DNA of 64,000 nt from Granulicatella balaenopterae. GTDB taxonomy: Bacteria; Bacillota; Bacilli; Lactobacillales; Aerococcaceae. Positions 49,125 to 58,486 of the stretch are shown piece by piece. Every line of letters starts with the position of its first letter. The first letter of the stretch is position 1. Both the position numbers and the translations under genes were made by a program. The notes beneath the pieces were generated by a model. That model saw nothing but the letters and a program-made list of their open reading frames with translations, was not told where the DNA came from and searched no databases. The DNA lies in contig NZ_FOGF01000002.1 of NCBI RefSeq assembly GCF_900111135.1, positions 1 to 64,000 of the forward strand, given 5' to 3'.

Positions 49125-49970
49125 CTAATCTAAAATAGTGTCTTTACAACTTCTTGCTATCCCAAGTGGGGTTACAAACATTGGATTTTTTGCTTTTAGA
49201 GTTGGAATTCCAACTGATTTTTGAATCACTTTTTCAATTCCATCTAAGCAACAAGTACCTCCAACTAAATAAATTTCATCTACTTCATAACCTTCGATGC
49301 TACGCTTAATAATTGAAGCAACTTTTTCAATTACCGGTGTTAAAACTGGTAATAATTCCTTATGATTTTTAGGATTACGTTTGTATAATTCTGCTTCTTC
49401 ATAAGGTAAACCATATGCTCCTGAGATTACTAATGATAAATGCGTACCACCAGTTGCCTCGTCAACCACCTTAACGACTTTTCCGTCTTTCAAGATAGAA
49501 ATCCCTGTGGTTCCTCCACCAATATCGACAACTGCTCCGTTTTCAATATTTAAAATTTGATTAGCTGCGGTAGGTTCATCCAATATATTGGTTAATTCAA
49601 AACCTGCACCTTGAACAACATTTTTCAAAGCTCCACTATCTAATTCATCTGTTCCTGGTGGGATGGCTACGGCTGCCAATAATAGCTCTGTATCCAACTC
49701 AGACTCCAATTGCTCTTTTAATTCTCGAACAATTCGAATTGCTCCGATATAGTCAACCACCATTCCATCTTTCACAACATCGGCATAGCGATATGCTCCA
49801 GCAATCGGTTGATAGTCTTCATTAAATACAGCTAATACAATACATGCAGTACCAACATCGACGCCTGTATAGTAGCACTTAGCTTGTTTTTTTATGGGGT
49901 GTTTAATAACTTTTTCGAATTGCTCAACAATTTTGTTACAATTAGTTAAGTTTGAGTTTTCTTTTGGCAT
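49125..49970 (-). CDS. eutJ: EutJ-like actin/HSP70-fold protein
   Basis: 281 residues of the ASKHA ATPase fold: phosphate loops GVDVGTACIVLAVF near 36 and VVDIGGGTTGISIL near 147, adenosine motif YLVGGTCC near 240. Usual member of ethanolamine and choline compartment operons; a chaperone role in enzyme or shell assembly is assumed rather than shown. Starts 25 bases inside the upstream gene. Confidence 0.9.
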   Translation of the reverse strand: MPKENSNLTNCNKIVEQFEKVIKHPIKKQAKCYYTGVDVGTACIVLAVFNEDYQPIAGAYRYADVVKDGMVVDYIGAIRIVRELKEQLESELDTELLLAAVAIPPGTDELDSGALKNVVQGAGFELTNILDEPTAANQILNIENGAVVDIGGGTTGISILKDGKVVKVVDEATGGTHLSLVISGAYGLPYEEAELYKRNPKNHKELLPVLTPVIEKVASIIKRSIEGYEVDEIYLVGGTCCLDGIEKVIQKSVGIPTLKAKNPMFVTPLGIARSCKDTILD

Positions 49971-50584
49971 GGCTTCATCTCTCCTAAAATACTACTAATT
50001 ATTTCCGTTATTTCTTTTACGAATTGATAAATCGTTGCAGTTTGCAATGATGGATTACATGATAATAATAAAAATTCTTGTCTAATTCTTTCTAATTTAA
50101 CAAGTATCACACCATTTTCTCCAAGTACATGTATTGGAGTAATCTTTTCATAGTCCATTGCTTCTAAATAATATTTTCTAATCGTTTCTTCGTTATCAAC
50201 ACGTTTTGGACAATCCGGATCATATATAACTAATTCTTTCGTTGCTTCACCGATTCTAAAGAGTGTTTGTGAATAGAAAAACGATTGATCTTTAAGTAGT
50301 ACCGCAACTTCATATAAGTCTGCTACTAATAAATTCACATGATAAATTGTTTTATTATCGTATTCTTCTTTCATAAAGCATGGTTCTTCTAAAGAAGTTT
50401 CATCTTGACAGCTTTCTGGTTCTGGGTAATTTTCTTCTTCCTGATAGTCACAAATTTCAATTTTTCGATCTAATAAAAACTGACGCGCTTCAGGAGTTAA
50501 TCGATTATTACTTTGAAGTTGAAACTTTACAAAAGGATTTTTTCTATATTTATCTTTTAAATCTCTCTCTGTAATAAAAATCAT
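49946..50584 (-). CDS. Cut-operon protein with EutT-like N-terminus, function unknown
   Basis: 212 residues. The start (FITERDLKDKYRKN ... RLTPEARQFLLDRKIEI) matches the N-terminus of EutT, the ethanolamine corrinoid adenosyltransferase. The rest, about residues 75-205, is a mostly helical domain weakly like EutT but shorter. Since the choline lyase uses a glycyl radical and not B12, adenosyltransferase activity is doubtful. Starts at ATG 50584 behind GGGGGAG. Confidence 0.65.
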   Translation of the reverse strand: MIFITERDLKDKYRKNPFVKFQLQSNNRLTPEARQFLLDRKIEICDYQEEENYPEPESCQDETSLEEPCFMKEEYDNKTIYHVNLLVADLYEVAVLLKDQSFFYSQTLFRIGEATKELVIYDPDCPKRVDNEETIRKYYLEAMDYEKITPIHVLGENGVILVKLERIRQEFLLLSCNPSLQTATIYQFVKEITEIISSILGEMKPCQKKTQT

Positions 50585-51723
50585 CAACTTCTCCCCCTAC
50601 ATAGGCAACGATAAATGTCTTCTAAATCTTCGACACTTGGTACCCTTGGATTAGTTATTGTACAATTATCTTCTAATGCTCGTTGTGCCATATCTGGGAT
50701 AGCTTCAAGGAATTCTTCTTCATTTAATCCATAATCTTTAATAGATGTAGGCATATTCATTTTTTTCATCATACGGTAAATACCACTGATAAATCCATGA
50801 ACAGTCGCTTTATCTGTTACAGATTGTACACCTAATAAACGAGCTACATCAGCATATTTTCTTAAAGCATCTGATTCACTTGGTAATTCAAGTCCTGCGT
50901 TATAGGTAATAACATATGGTAATAACATTGCATTAGCTCTTCCGTGTGGCACATGGAATCTAGCACCCATTGCGTGGGCTAAGCTATGACAAATTCCTAA
51001 CGACGCTCCATTAAAGGCAATACCTGCTAAGCAAGAAGCATTATGAACAATTGCTCTTTTTTCTAAATCTTCACCATCTTGATATACATCCACTAGATTA
51101 TTCCAAATAATGCGACTGGCTTTTTCAGCACAAGCATCGGTAAAGTCTGAAGACTTAGTTGAAACAATCGCTTCTAATGAATGTGTTAGAACATCCATAC
51201 CAGTATCCGCAGTAATTGTAGCTGGTACAGTTGCTGTAAATGCTGGATCTAGAATTGCTACATCTGGCAACATGCTATCCTTCACTAATGGATATTTGCT
51301 TTTTGTTTCTACATCTGTAATAACTGAAAATGATGTTACTTCACTACCAGTTCCACTAGTTGTTGGAATTGCAATAAATATTGGAAATTCTGTACTATTA
51401 ATTTGAGCATACATTTCACAAATAGCTTTCGCAGAGTCGATTGCCGATCCTCCTCCAAATGCAATTACCGTATCCGGATTAATAGTTTGCATTTGAGCGA
51501 TACCTTCTACAACCACTTCTGTCGTAGGGTCAGGAATAATATCGGAAAAGACTAAATATTCGATTTCTTTACTATCTAAAATATTAGTAATATCTTCAAC
51601 TCTTTTTGACTTAACCATAAATGGGTCACTAATAATTAAAACTCTTTTCATATCAAGTTCATTCAGTGCTAAAAGTGAGCCTTGTCCATGGTATATTTTG
51701 GTTGGCATATTATAAATTTCCAT
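50584..51723 (-). CDS. cutO: Iron-dependent alcohol dehydrogenase CutO
   Basis: 379 residues of the Fe-ADH (EutG-like) family: NAD loop GGGSAIDSAKA near 90, TTSGTGSEVT near 131, metal histidines in CHSLAHAMGARFHVPHGRAN near 255-275. It reduces acetaldehyde to ethanol and so regenerates NAD for CutF inside the compartment. Overlaps eutP by 14 bases. Confidence 0.93.
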   Translation of the reverse strand: MEIYNMPTKIYHGQGSLLALNELDMKRVLIISDPFMVKSKRVEDITNILDSKEIEYLVFSDIIPDPTTEVVVEGIAQMQTINPDTVIAFGGGSAIDSAKAICEMYAQINSTEFPIFIAIPTTSGTGSEVTSFSVITDVETKSKYPLVKDSMLPDVAILDPAFTATVPATITADTGMDVLTHSLEAIVSTKSSDFTDACAEKASRIIWNNLVDVYQDGEDLEKRAIVHNASCLAGIAFNGASLGICHSLAHAMGARFHVPHGRANAMLLPYVITYNAGLELPSESDALRKYADVARLLGVQSVTDKATVHGFISGIYRMMKKMNMPTSIKDYGLNEEEFLEAIPDMAQRALEDNCTITNPRVPSVEDLEDIYRCLCRGRS

Positions 51724-52168
51724 CTATTACCCTCCCTTCTTCTATTATTTTTTTTATCTTTAATAAATCAGTTTCATCTTCTAAATTGCAATCAAAAATT
51801 AATTCTTTAATTCCTGCTTTTTGAAGTTCAAAATATGATTTTTCTAATTGTCTTTCATCATGACTATTAGTGATAATTCCTATTATTGGAATTCTGAAAC
51901 TCTGAGCAAAGCCAGGTGGATAAACTTCTTTTTTCGAACGTGCATCACGTAACATCACTAACATATCTGCCTGTTGCTGTGTGGCAATAATAGATGAATA
52001 CATCCAAGGACATTCGAGATATTCAGTTGGAATAATAATTGTTTTTCCACTATAACTAATTGCTCCAAATTTTCTTTTAGGAATACAATGAGTGCTATTT
52101 TGATTAATATAATTCGCTATTAATGATTTATCTAAGTCGTTTGTACCGACAATCATGATTTTCTTCAT
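51710..52168 (-). CDS. eutP: EutP/PduV-like small GTPase-fold protein with altered P-loop
   Basis: 152 residues matching EutP/PduV (KKIMIVGTNDLDKSLIANYI; later FRIPIIGIITNSHD, where the guanine motif NKxD reads NSHD). The P-loop GxxxxGK[ST] is G8-T-N-D-L-D13-K14-S15, so the second glycine is aspartate. EutP/PduV proteins are linked to compartment positioning or acetate kinase-like activity; nucleotide binding here may be lost or changed. Confidence 0.82.
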   Translation of the reverse strand: MKKIMIVGTNDLDKSLIANYINQNSTHCIPKRKFGAISYSGKTIIIPTEYLECPWMYSSIIATQQQADMLVMLRDARSKKEVYPPGFAQSFRIPIIGIITNSHDERQLEKSYFELQKAGIKELIFDCNLEDETDLLKIKKIIEEGRVIDGNL

Positions 52169-52509
52169 GTTTTGGTAACATCCACGACTGAGAATCCTAA
52201 ACTATGTTGAAAAACTTCTACTACATTCGTTAGCGACTCTTCAACGCTTTGGATATCTCCAGATAATACTACTGAACCGGTAAACCGATCCAAAAAGCCA
52301 ATCTCCACGCCAGCAGACTTAGCAGCTAAATCCGCCGCAATCATTGCTGTTTCGCAAGGGGATAATGTTAAAATTCCAATAGCACCATTATTTTCAATCC
52401 CTATTGACTCATATATTTCCGAAATGGGTGAAGCAATAACATGAGCTAATGTAATCTGCTTTCCCGGAACTTGCTCTTGAATAAGTCTTTGTATTTTTTC
52501 TTCTGCCAT
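52165..52509 (-). CDS. eutS: EutS/PduU-type circularly permuted BMC shell protein
   Basis: 114 residues. The start EEKIQRLIQEQVPGKQITLAHVIASP is the beta-barrel-forming N-terminus of EutS/PduU, followed by a permuted BMC domain (IGILTLSPCETAMIAADLAAKSAGVEI). I start at 52509 behind AAAGGGAG, which removes the overlap with cutD that the longer open frame has. Forms capped hexamers in the shell. Confidence 0.9.
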   Translation of the reverse strand: MAEEKIQRLIQEQVPGKQITLAHVIASPISEIYESIGIENNGAIGILTLSPCETAMIAADLAAKSAGVEIGFLDRFTGSVVLSGDIQSVEESLTNVVEVFQHSLGFSVVDVTKT

Positions 52510-52522
52510 TCGATCACTCCCT

Positions 52523-53473
52523 TTAGTGTCTGATAACTTTAACTGGGAAATCATATGCTAGAAGCATCCCTTCAATTCTATCCAAATCTTCATTACTTAA
52601 ACTTGGATCACCTTTAACAGGATATTCTATTCCTAATTGTGCATATTTATTTACTCCTAATTTGTGATATGGTAGTAAATCAATACCTTTAAAGTTAGGT
52701 AAATCTTTATACGGCAATAAGAAATCGATAATGGCATTTATTTCCTCTTCACTATCGTTTATTAATTTCAGCATCGGCATTCTTACTTTGACGTTATAAC
52801 CTAATCTTAATAATTCTTTCAAGTTTGCAAGTATTTTTTCATTACTAACACCAGTTAACTCATTATGTTTCACGGGATCCATATGTTTTAAATCAAATAA
52901 AAACAAATCAACATATTCAGCAATTTTGACGATACGATCCATTCTTGCATAACCACATGTTTCAATAGCTGTATTTAATCCATCTTCTTTACAAGCTTTT
53001 AGTAAAGCGTATGCCGCTTGTGGTTGAGAAGTACATTCCCCACCACTAAGCGTTACGCCCCCACCTGACATATCGTAGAAAGCATCATCTTCATGAATAA
53101 TATCTAGTAATTCTGAAATGGTTTTTGTTTCTCCTACAATATGTAAAGCTCTTTTTGGACATGCTTGAACACATTTTTTACAACCATTGCAATTAATATC
53201 TCTGCGGACTTGATGCTGTCCGTTTTCATCCACTACATGGATTCCTAACGGGCAAGCATCTACACATAGTCCACAATTATCACACAATGAATCTTGACAC
53301 ATAACTTCAATTTTTCTTTCAAGACTCTCTGGATTCGCACACCATTTACATCTAAGTGGGCACCCTTTCAAAAATACGATAGTCCGAACTCCAGGCCCAT
53401 CATACAAGCTATATTTTTGAATATTGAATACGAACGCTTGTCTTTCTAACAAACCTGTTCTTTGGCTATCCAT
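52523..53473 (-). CDS. cutD: Choline TMA-lyase activating enzyme CutD (radical SAM)
   Basis: 316 residues. The radical-SAM motif is C38-P-L-R-C42-K-W-C45. Two further 4Fe-4S ferredoxin motifs follow (C64/C67/C70/C74 and C95/C98/C101/C105), as in glycyl-radical activases. It abstracts hydrogen from the radical glycine of CutC using SAM. It follows cutC by 26 bases. Oxygen-sensitive chemistry implies use under anoxic conditions. Confidence 0.95.
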   Translation of the reverse strand: MDSQRTGLLERQAFVFNIQKYSLYDGPGVRTIVFLKGCPLRCKWCANPESLERKIEVMCQDSLCDNCGLCVDACPLGIHVVDENGQHQVRRDINCNGCKKCVQACPKRALHIVGETKTISELLDIIHEDDAFYDMSGGGVTLSGGECTSQPQAAYALLKACKEDGLNTAIETCGYARMDRIVKIAEYVDLFLFDLKHMDPVKHNELTGVSNEKILANLKELLRLGYNVKVRMPMLKLINDSEEEINAIIDFLLPYKDLPNFKGIDLLPYHKLGVNKYAQLGIEYPVKGDPSLSNEDLDRIEGMLLAYDFPVKVIRH

Positions 53474-53499
53474 CTTTGATCATCTCCTACAATTGAATT

Positions 53500-56046
53500 T
53501 TAGAATTTAGTAAGCATTGTACGACTAATGATTTCGTCTTGTACGTCTTTACATAATTCTACGAAGAATGCACTATATCCAGCAACACGAACAATTAAAT
53601 CACGATATTTATCTGGATTTTCTTGCGCATTTTTCAAGATATCATTATCTAAGTAGTTAAATTGCATTTCACCATTACCTAAGTGACTTGCAGTTCTTAA
53701 TAATGTAATTAAACTTTCTTCCCCTTCTTGAGTATCTAATAAACCAGACATAATCTTGAAGTTATGTACCATACCAATGTTCATTGAATCATTAGACATC
53801 TTAGATACTGATTTAATAATCGCTGTAGGGCCTTTAAAGTCAGCACCTTGAGTAGGACTGATACCATCAGATAGCGGAGTCCAAGCTGAACGTCCATTAG
53901 CAGATGCACCTGTTAATTGTCCTAAAGGTGTATTATTTGAAATTGATAATGTTCCGTGACTTAATACAGAATATAATGTTTTATATTTACGGTGTTCTTT
54001 TTCTGTGAAGTATACAAGATCAGCTACAAAGTGATCTGCAAAGTCATCATCATTACCATATTTAGGAGCATGTAAGCAGTCTGCATGAATTTCTTCGTAG
54101 CCTTTGAAGTCTGCTTGTAATGCTTCATTTAATTGTTCTAAAGTATATTTCTTATCATCATATACTAATTTTTTAATTGCAGCCATTGAGTCAGCATATG
54201 TAGCTAAACCTGACCAAACAACACCAGGTCCGAAGTTGTACATAGCACCACCAGCTTCAACCCCACGTCCATTTTCCATACAACCTTCATACATAATAGA
54301 CATTAATGGTTTTGGAGCTAAATCACGGTGAACTCTTTGTGTAATAACAGTTGCAACTGAAGTCCATTTAGTAACCCATTTAATTTGGTCTTTAACAGCT
54401 TCTTCAAATTGTTCAAATGTCTTGAATTGTGATAAGTCACCAGGATCCGGTGTAACTTGTTTACCATACCATAATGGAACACCGTGGTTTAATGCTAATT
54501 CAATACAAATTGGCCATTGAGTATAAGCTGTTGAAGTCCATTGATATAAACGACCAGCTTTTTGAGGTTCTACACAACCCATTAAGCAGTAGTCACGAGC
54601 ATCTTCGATTGATACACCTTTAGCTAACATCATCTTAATGTGAGTATCATCAAAGTGACATGCTGGGAATCCTAATCCAGCTCTTACAACGTCAACAATT
54701 TTCTTCATGTATTTCTTAGGTGATTTATTGTGAATACGACATGCTAATGATGGTTGGTATACTTTAACGTGACGAACAGCATCCATTAATAAGTAAGTTA
54801 AATCGTTAGTTGCATCAGCACCTTGACGAGTTACCCCACCAACACACATATTAACGAATGGTTGGTAACCAGCGAAGAATTTAGATGCACCTTCACTTGT
54901 TAACCACATCATTTCTGACATTTTAATTAACATACATCCAGCTAATTCAAAAGCTTCAAATTTATTCATACGGCCTGATTCGATATCAGCTTTGAAGAAT
55001 GGGTACATGTATTGGTCAACACGACCGATTGACATACCTGTTTGGTTTTCTTCAACTACTAATAATGATTCAATTGTCCATACAGCTTGGATTGCTTCCC
55101 AGAAACTTTCTGGTTTATGAGCTGGTACACGACTATTAACATAAGAAATTTTTTCTAACTCTGCTTTACGTTTTGGATCAGTTTCTTTAGCAGCTAATTC
55201 AGCAGCATATTCTGACATACGACGAGCGTAAATCATTACACCTTCAGTAGTATCAATAACTGATTTATAGAAATAAATTTTATCGAAGTCTTCTGGATTA
55301 GCATAATCTAATTCTTCTAAATGAGCTTTTGCTTCATTTTGAATATCAATCATACCTTTTTTCATTGTTACAACGTCATAACCTGGGTTAGAGTCCCCAC
55401 CACCGTTTAATGCGTGGTATGAACAGTCAGATACAAATGATTCACCTGACATTTCCCAAACTCCAGCTTCACGGAATTGGTCTTCACAAGTTTCATCAAC
55501 TGATTTACCTTCCCAGAATGGGAATAATTCTTCTTTCATATATTTCTTATCTTCTTCAGATACATAGAATGGGTCTTGTGGACGATTTTGGATTGTTTCC
55601 ATTTCATCACGCATCCAACGCCAAGAAATATCTGGAGAGAATGCCCCCGCACGAGGAGCTCCGTTTGGTGCACCTACGATTAATTCATTATCTTGAATAA
55701 CTAATGGTGCTGTTTCACAGCAGTGGCGGAAACTTTTAGCACGTAAAATTGCTTTTGGCATACCTGGATTTGCTTTTGCAATTTCAGTGATTGCACGCGC
55801 ACGGTGAGTTGTAATTGTTGGAACAGCTTTTAAGTAGTTATCTTTTAATGCACGTAAACGTGGAGTAATTCCATCCGGCACATCTGTTTGTCCGTCTGTT
55901 GATAATGATACTTTAGGGTCTTCGGTAGGTGATTTTACATCTTCATCACTTAAAGAAGAAAACATTTTCATTAACGCAGCACGTTCTTCTGGTGTTAATT
56001 CTTTAGTAGCTTCCATTAATTTCTTTGAAAAATCTTGCATATCCAT
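53500..56046 (-). CDS. cutC: Choline trimethylamine-lyase CutC (glycyl-radical enzyme)
   Basis: 848 residues. Catalytic C491 and E493 lie in MGCVEPQ. The choline-pocket residues known from Desulfovibrio CutC are all found at a constant +2 offset: Y210, D218, F397, T504 and Y508. The radical glycine is G823 in RVAGYSA. It splits choline into trimethylamine and acetaldehyde. An N-terminal helix ([20 protein letters not shown]) plus linker looks like an encapsulation peptide. Length marks type I rather than the longer type II proteins of Klebsiella. Confidence 0.96.
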   Translation of the reverse strand: MDMQDFSKKLMEATKELTPEERAALMKMFSSLSDEDVKSPTEDPKVSLSTDGQTDVPDGITPRLRALKDNYLKAVPTITTHRARAITEIAKANPGMPKAILRAKSFRHCCETAPLVIQDNELIVGAPNGAPRAGAFSPDISWRWMRDEMETIQNRPQDPFYVSEEDKKYMKEELFPFWEGKSVDETCEDQFREAGVWEMSGESFVSDCSYHALNGGGDSNPGYDVVTMKKGMIDIQNEAKAHLEELDYANPEDFDKIYFYKSVIDTTEGVMIYARRMSEYAAELAAKETDPKRKAELEKISYVNSRVPAHKPESFWEAIQAVWTIESLLVVEENQTGMSIGRVDQYMYPFFKADIESGRMNKFEAFELAGCMLIKMSEMMWLTSEGASKFFAGYQPFVNMCVGGVTRQGADATNDLTYLLMDAVRHVKVYQPSLACRIHNKSPKKYMKKIVDVVRAGLGFPACHFDDTHIKMMLAKGVSIEDARDYCLMGCVEPQKAGRLYQWTSTAYTQWPICIELALNHGVPLWYGKQVTPDPGDLSQFKTFEQFEEAVKDQIKWVTKWTSVATVITQRVHRDLAPKPLMSIMYEGCMENGRGVEAGGAMYNFGPGVVWSGLATYADSMAAIKKLVYDDKKYTLEQLNEALQADFKGYEEIHADCLHAPKYGNDDDFADHFVADLVYFTEKEHRKYKTLYSVLSHGTLSISNNTPLGQLTGASANGRSAWTPLSDGISPTQGADFKGPTAIIKSVSKMSNDSMNIGMVHNFKIMSGLLDTQEGEESLITLLRTASHLGNGEMQFNYLDNDILKNAQENPDKYRDLIVRVAGYSAFFVELCKDVQDEIISRTMLTKF

Positions 56047-56080
56047 AATGTTCCCTCACTTTTCTTATTTTAAATTTATT

Positions 56081-57526
56081 TTATTTATTGAGCTTATTTA
56101 AAAACTTCAATAAAGCCTCACTTAATTCATCAATATCCTTTTGGTTTTCATTACTAGTTACTGTTTTAGTTTCAGTAGGAGTAGTTCCATAACCAACTTC
56201 ACGATAATACACGAAATCTTCTGGTATTATATTCTTTATAATTGTGCCAAATCCAGTTGTTCCACCACCAACAAAGAATGATTTAGTAATTTCTGAATGA
56301 ATTCCTAAACTTGCAAAACTAGCTGGAGCATTAACAACAATTCGTCCAACAGGCTTTTTACTAATAAATTCTTTAATGACAAATGCATCATTAGAATGAA
56401 TCGCTAAGGTATGACCACGACGATTACTTTCTAATAATTCAATACATTTTTGACATGAAGTTAACCAGTTTGGTTCTTCATAAACAATTAGTACTGGAGC
56501 AAAAATTTCATTCACATATTCATTTTCATCATAAATATATTTTTGTGATGATACTAAAACTTTAGTATCTTTTGGAACTTTAAATCCTGCACTATTTGCT
56601 AAATCTTCTGGTGATTTACCCATATATCCAATTTCATTAAAATTGTTTTCTGGTTGAATATAATCCATTAATTTTTTTTCTTCATCCGAAGTCATGAAGT
56701 AAGCACCATTATTTTTAAGTTCTTCTTTTACTTTATTAACAATGCATTCTTCCACTACTACAAATTGTTCTGCACTAGGTAGGATACCGTTATTATAAGA
56801 ACGACTTTCAACAATTTGTTTTACTGTTTCAGTAATATTTGCTGTTTGTTCAATAAAAACTGGGCTTTGTCCAACTGATGCATAATAGCTAATTTTATTT
56901 TTCATACAAATGTCATTCATGTATGAAGTACAGCCGATGTTTAAGATGATTCGATTTGAAGAATAAGTTACTAATTCTTGGATACCTTCTTCTGATACAT
57001 TTTGCATATATAAAATTGCACTAGAAGGGAATCCATTGTCTTGCGCTATTTCATTAAGCTTATTTACAATCACTCCAATATTTTTTACATTGCGTTGATG
57101 TGGAATAAGTGTAATAGTATTCCCTGTTTTAACAGCACAAAATATTGCATACATGACATTCAAGACTGTATTTACTGGAGGAATCATGGCAATAATCCCA
57201 CCGGCTGGAACGCCTTGCTTCATCACTTGCTTAGTATCCTCATCAATACAAGATCCAATGTAAGTATCATCTTGATACATATCAAAAAATTGAAATAATT
57301 CTTTTGCTAATTCTACTTCATCATTAATTTTACCGATTTGCGTTGCTTCATGATTTAGTATAATCCAATCTGAATAACATTTTTTCATTTCATTTACTAT
57401 TTTTTCTAAAACTACATCAATATGCTTTTGGCTATAATAATTTAAACTATTTTGAGCATCCGTTGACTTTTCTATAAGAACTCGAGCCTCTTGAATTGAC
57501 AGCAAATCTTGATCAACGTATCTCAT
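56081..57526 (-). CDS. Aldehyde dehydrogenase paralogue lacking the catalytic cysteine (CutB-like)
   Basis: 481 residues, same fold as CutF and the same N-terminal targeting-like helix (DLLSIQEARVLIEKS). At the position of CutF C251 (GTICASEQ) it has P250 (GILPSAEQ), so thioester chemistry is not possible there. The nucleotide-binding part is also degraded. It is intact as a reading frame and clearly maintained, so a structural or scaffolding role in the core is more likely than decay. Confidence 0.83.
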   Translation of the reverse strand: MRYVDQDLLSIQEARVLIEKSTDAQNSLNYYSQKHIDVVLEKIVNEMKKCYSDWIILNHEATQIGKINDEVELAKELFQFFDMYQDDTYIGSCIDEDTKQVMKQGVPAGGIIAMIPPVNTVLNVMYAIFCAVKTGNTITLIPHQRNVKNIGVIVNKLNEIAQDNGFPSSAILYMQNVSEEGIQELVTYSSNRIILNIGCTSYMNDICMKNKISYYASVGQSPVFIEQTANITETVKQIVESRSYNNGILPSAEQFVVVEECIVNKVKEELKNNGAYFMTSDEEKKLMDYIQPENNFNEIGYMGKSPEDLANSAGFKVPKDTKVLVSSQKYIYDENEYVNEIFAPVLIVYEEPNWLTSCQKCIELLESNRRGHTLAIHSNDAFVIKEFISKKPVGRIVVNAPASFASLGIHSEITKSFFVGGGTTGFGTIIKNIIPEDFVYYREVGYGTTPTETKTVTSNENQKDIDELSEALLKFLNKLNK

Positions 57527-57556
57527 ACTAAATCTCTTCCTTTCTATTAACCTTCA

Positions 57557-57868
57557 TTAGTTTTCTTCAGGTAATAAAGTTTTTAGAGAATAACGATCAA
57601 TAATCTTTTGTAAATCAACGTGCGGGCTTGCAATTACTACTGAGCTATATACTTCAGCACCCATATTTTCGACAGCTTTTACACCTGCATCTACCGCTGT
57701 TCTACATGCGCCAACATCACCTCTAACAATGACTGAAATATAACCAGATGCCACATTTTCAAAACCAACAACATCTACATCAGCCGCTTTACACATTGCA
57801 TCAGCTGCTTCAATTACAAATACAATACCAAACGTTTCAATTGCCCCTATTGCTTCATATGTTTTCAT
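57557..57868 (-). CDS. BMC-H shell protein
   Basis: 103 residues, single BMC domain (AIGAIETFGIVFVIEAADAMCKAADV). The pore loop reads ENVASGY instead of EFVGGG, and a C-terminal helix extends the domain. One of five hexamer-type shell proteins here; the distinct pore suggests different transport properties. Confidence 0.9.
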   Translation of the reverse strand: MKTYEAIGAIETFGIVFVIEAADAMCKAADVDVVGFENVASGYISVIVRGDVGACRTAVDAGVKAVENMGAEVYSSVVIASPHVDLQKIIDRYSLKTLLPEEN

Positions 57869-57886
57869 ACTGGTACTCTCCTTTTC

Positions 57887-58183
57887 TTATAGATCTATAT
57901 CATAAATTGAAACAATATCTCCAACTTCAGGAATAGGTCTTGGCATAACGTTTTGTGCTGTTAAAGTACCAATGGCATCTGCTGCATAAGCGCCTGCTTC
58001 AACTGCAGACTTTACGGCAGCTACATCACCTTTTACCATTACAGTTACTAAAGTTGAGCCAATATTTTCATATGAAATTAGTTCTACATTTGCGGCTTTA
58101 AGCATTTTATCAGCTGCTTCTAATGCTGGCACTAAACCTATTGTTTCAATTAATCCTAAAGCTTCCTCACCATGATATCTCAT
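57887..58183 (-). CDS. BMC-H shell protein
   Basis: 98 residues, single BMC domain (ALGLIETIGLVPALEAADKMLKAANV), pore loop ENIGSTL, short C-tail. Differs from the neighbouring shell proteins, so it likely contributes another tile type. 18 bases upstream of the next BMC-H gene. Confidence 0.9.
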   Translation of the reverse strand: MRYHGEEALGLIETIGLVPALEAADKMLKAANVELISYENIGSTLVTVMVKGDVAAVKSAVEAGAYAADAIGTLTAQNVMPRPIPEVGDIVSIYDIDL

Positions 58184-58204
58184 ATTTTTTTCCTCCTCAG
58201 TAAA

Positions 58205-58486
58205 CTAACGACGATATTCAGCTGGAATATACTTTTGAGCAACTTCATGACCACCAGGAGTGATTGTAAAATATAAGTCCAAATCTTGATTACTATCCAA
58301 ATCGTATTTACTTAATTCTACTAAGTCGTTCGCTTGTAATGACAGAAAATGCTCAACAAACAAATCTTTTTTAAATTGACCTTCATTACCATAAATTGGT
58401 TTTAAAATTTCCATTGCCTCGTTTACACTTAATGTTCCCGCTTTATCTACTTCATTTAATACGGCAGTTCTAGCTGGTAAAGTCAT
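58205..58486 (-). CDS. Small cut-operon protein, function unknown
   Basis: 93 residues, acidic, soluble, with no signal. The pattern of helix, helix (AMEILKPIYGNEGQFKKDLFVEHFLSLQ), then two strands and a terminal helix resembles a winged-helix fold, but key DNA-contact residues are not obvious. It overlaps the transporter gene by one base. Its place between transporter and shell genes suggests a compartment-related role; I do not recognise the family. Confidence 0.65.
   Translation of the reverse strand: MTLPARTAVLNEVDKAGTLSVNEAMEILKPIYGNEGQFKKDLFVEHFLSLQANDLVELSKYDLDSNQDLDLYFTITPGGHEVAQKYIPAEYRR

Noticed and set aside
53500-56046. Glycerol or propanediol dehydratase instead of choline lyase
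   Set aside because: All choline-pocket residues (Y210, D218, F397, T504, Y508) are found in CutC positions and the neighbours lack diol-specific genes.
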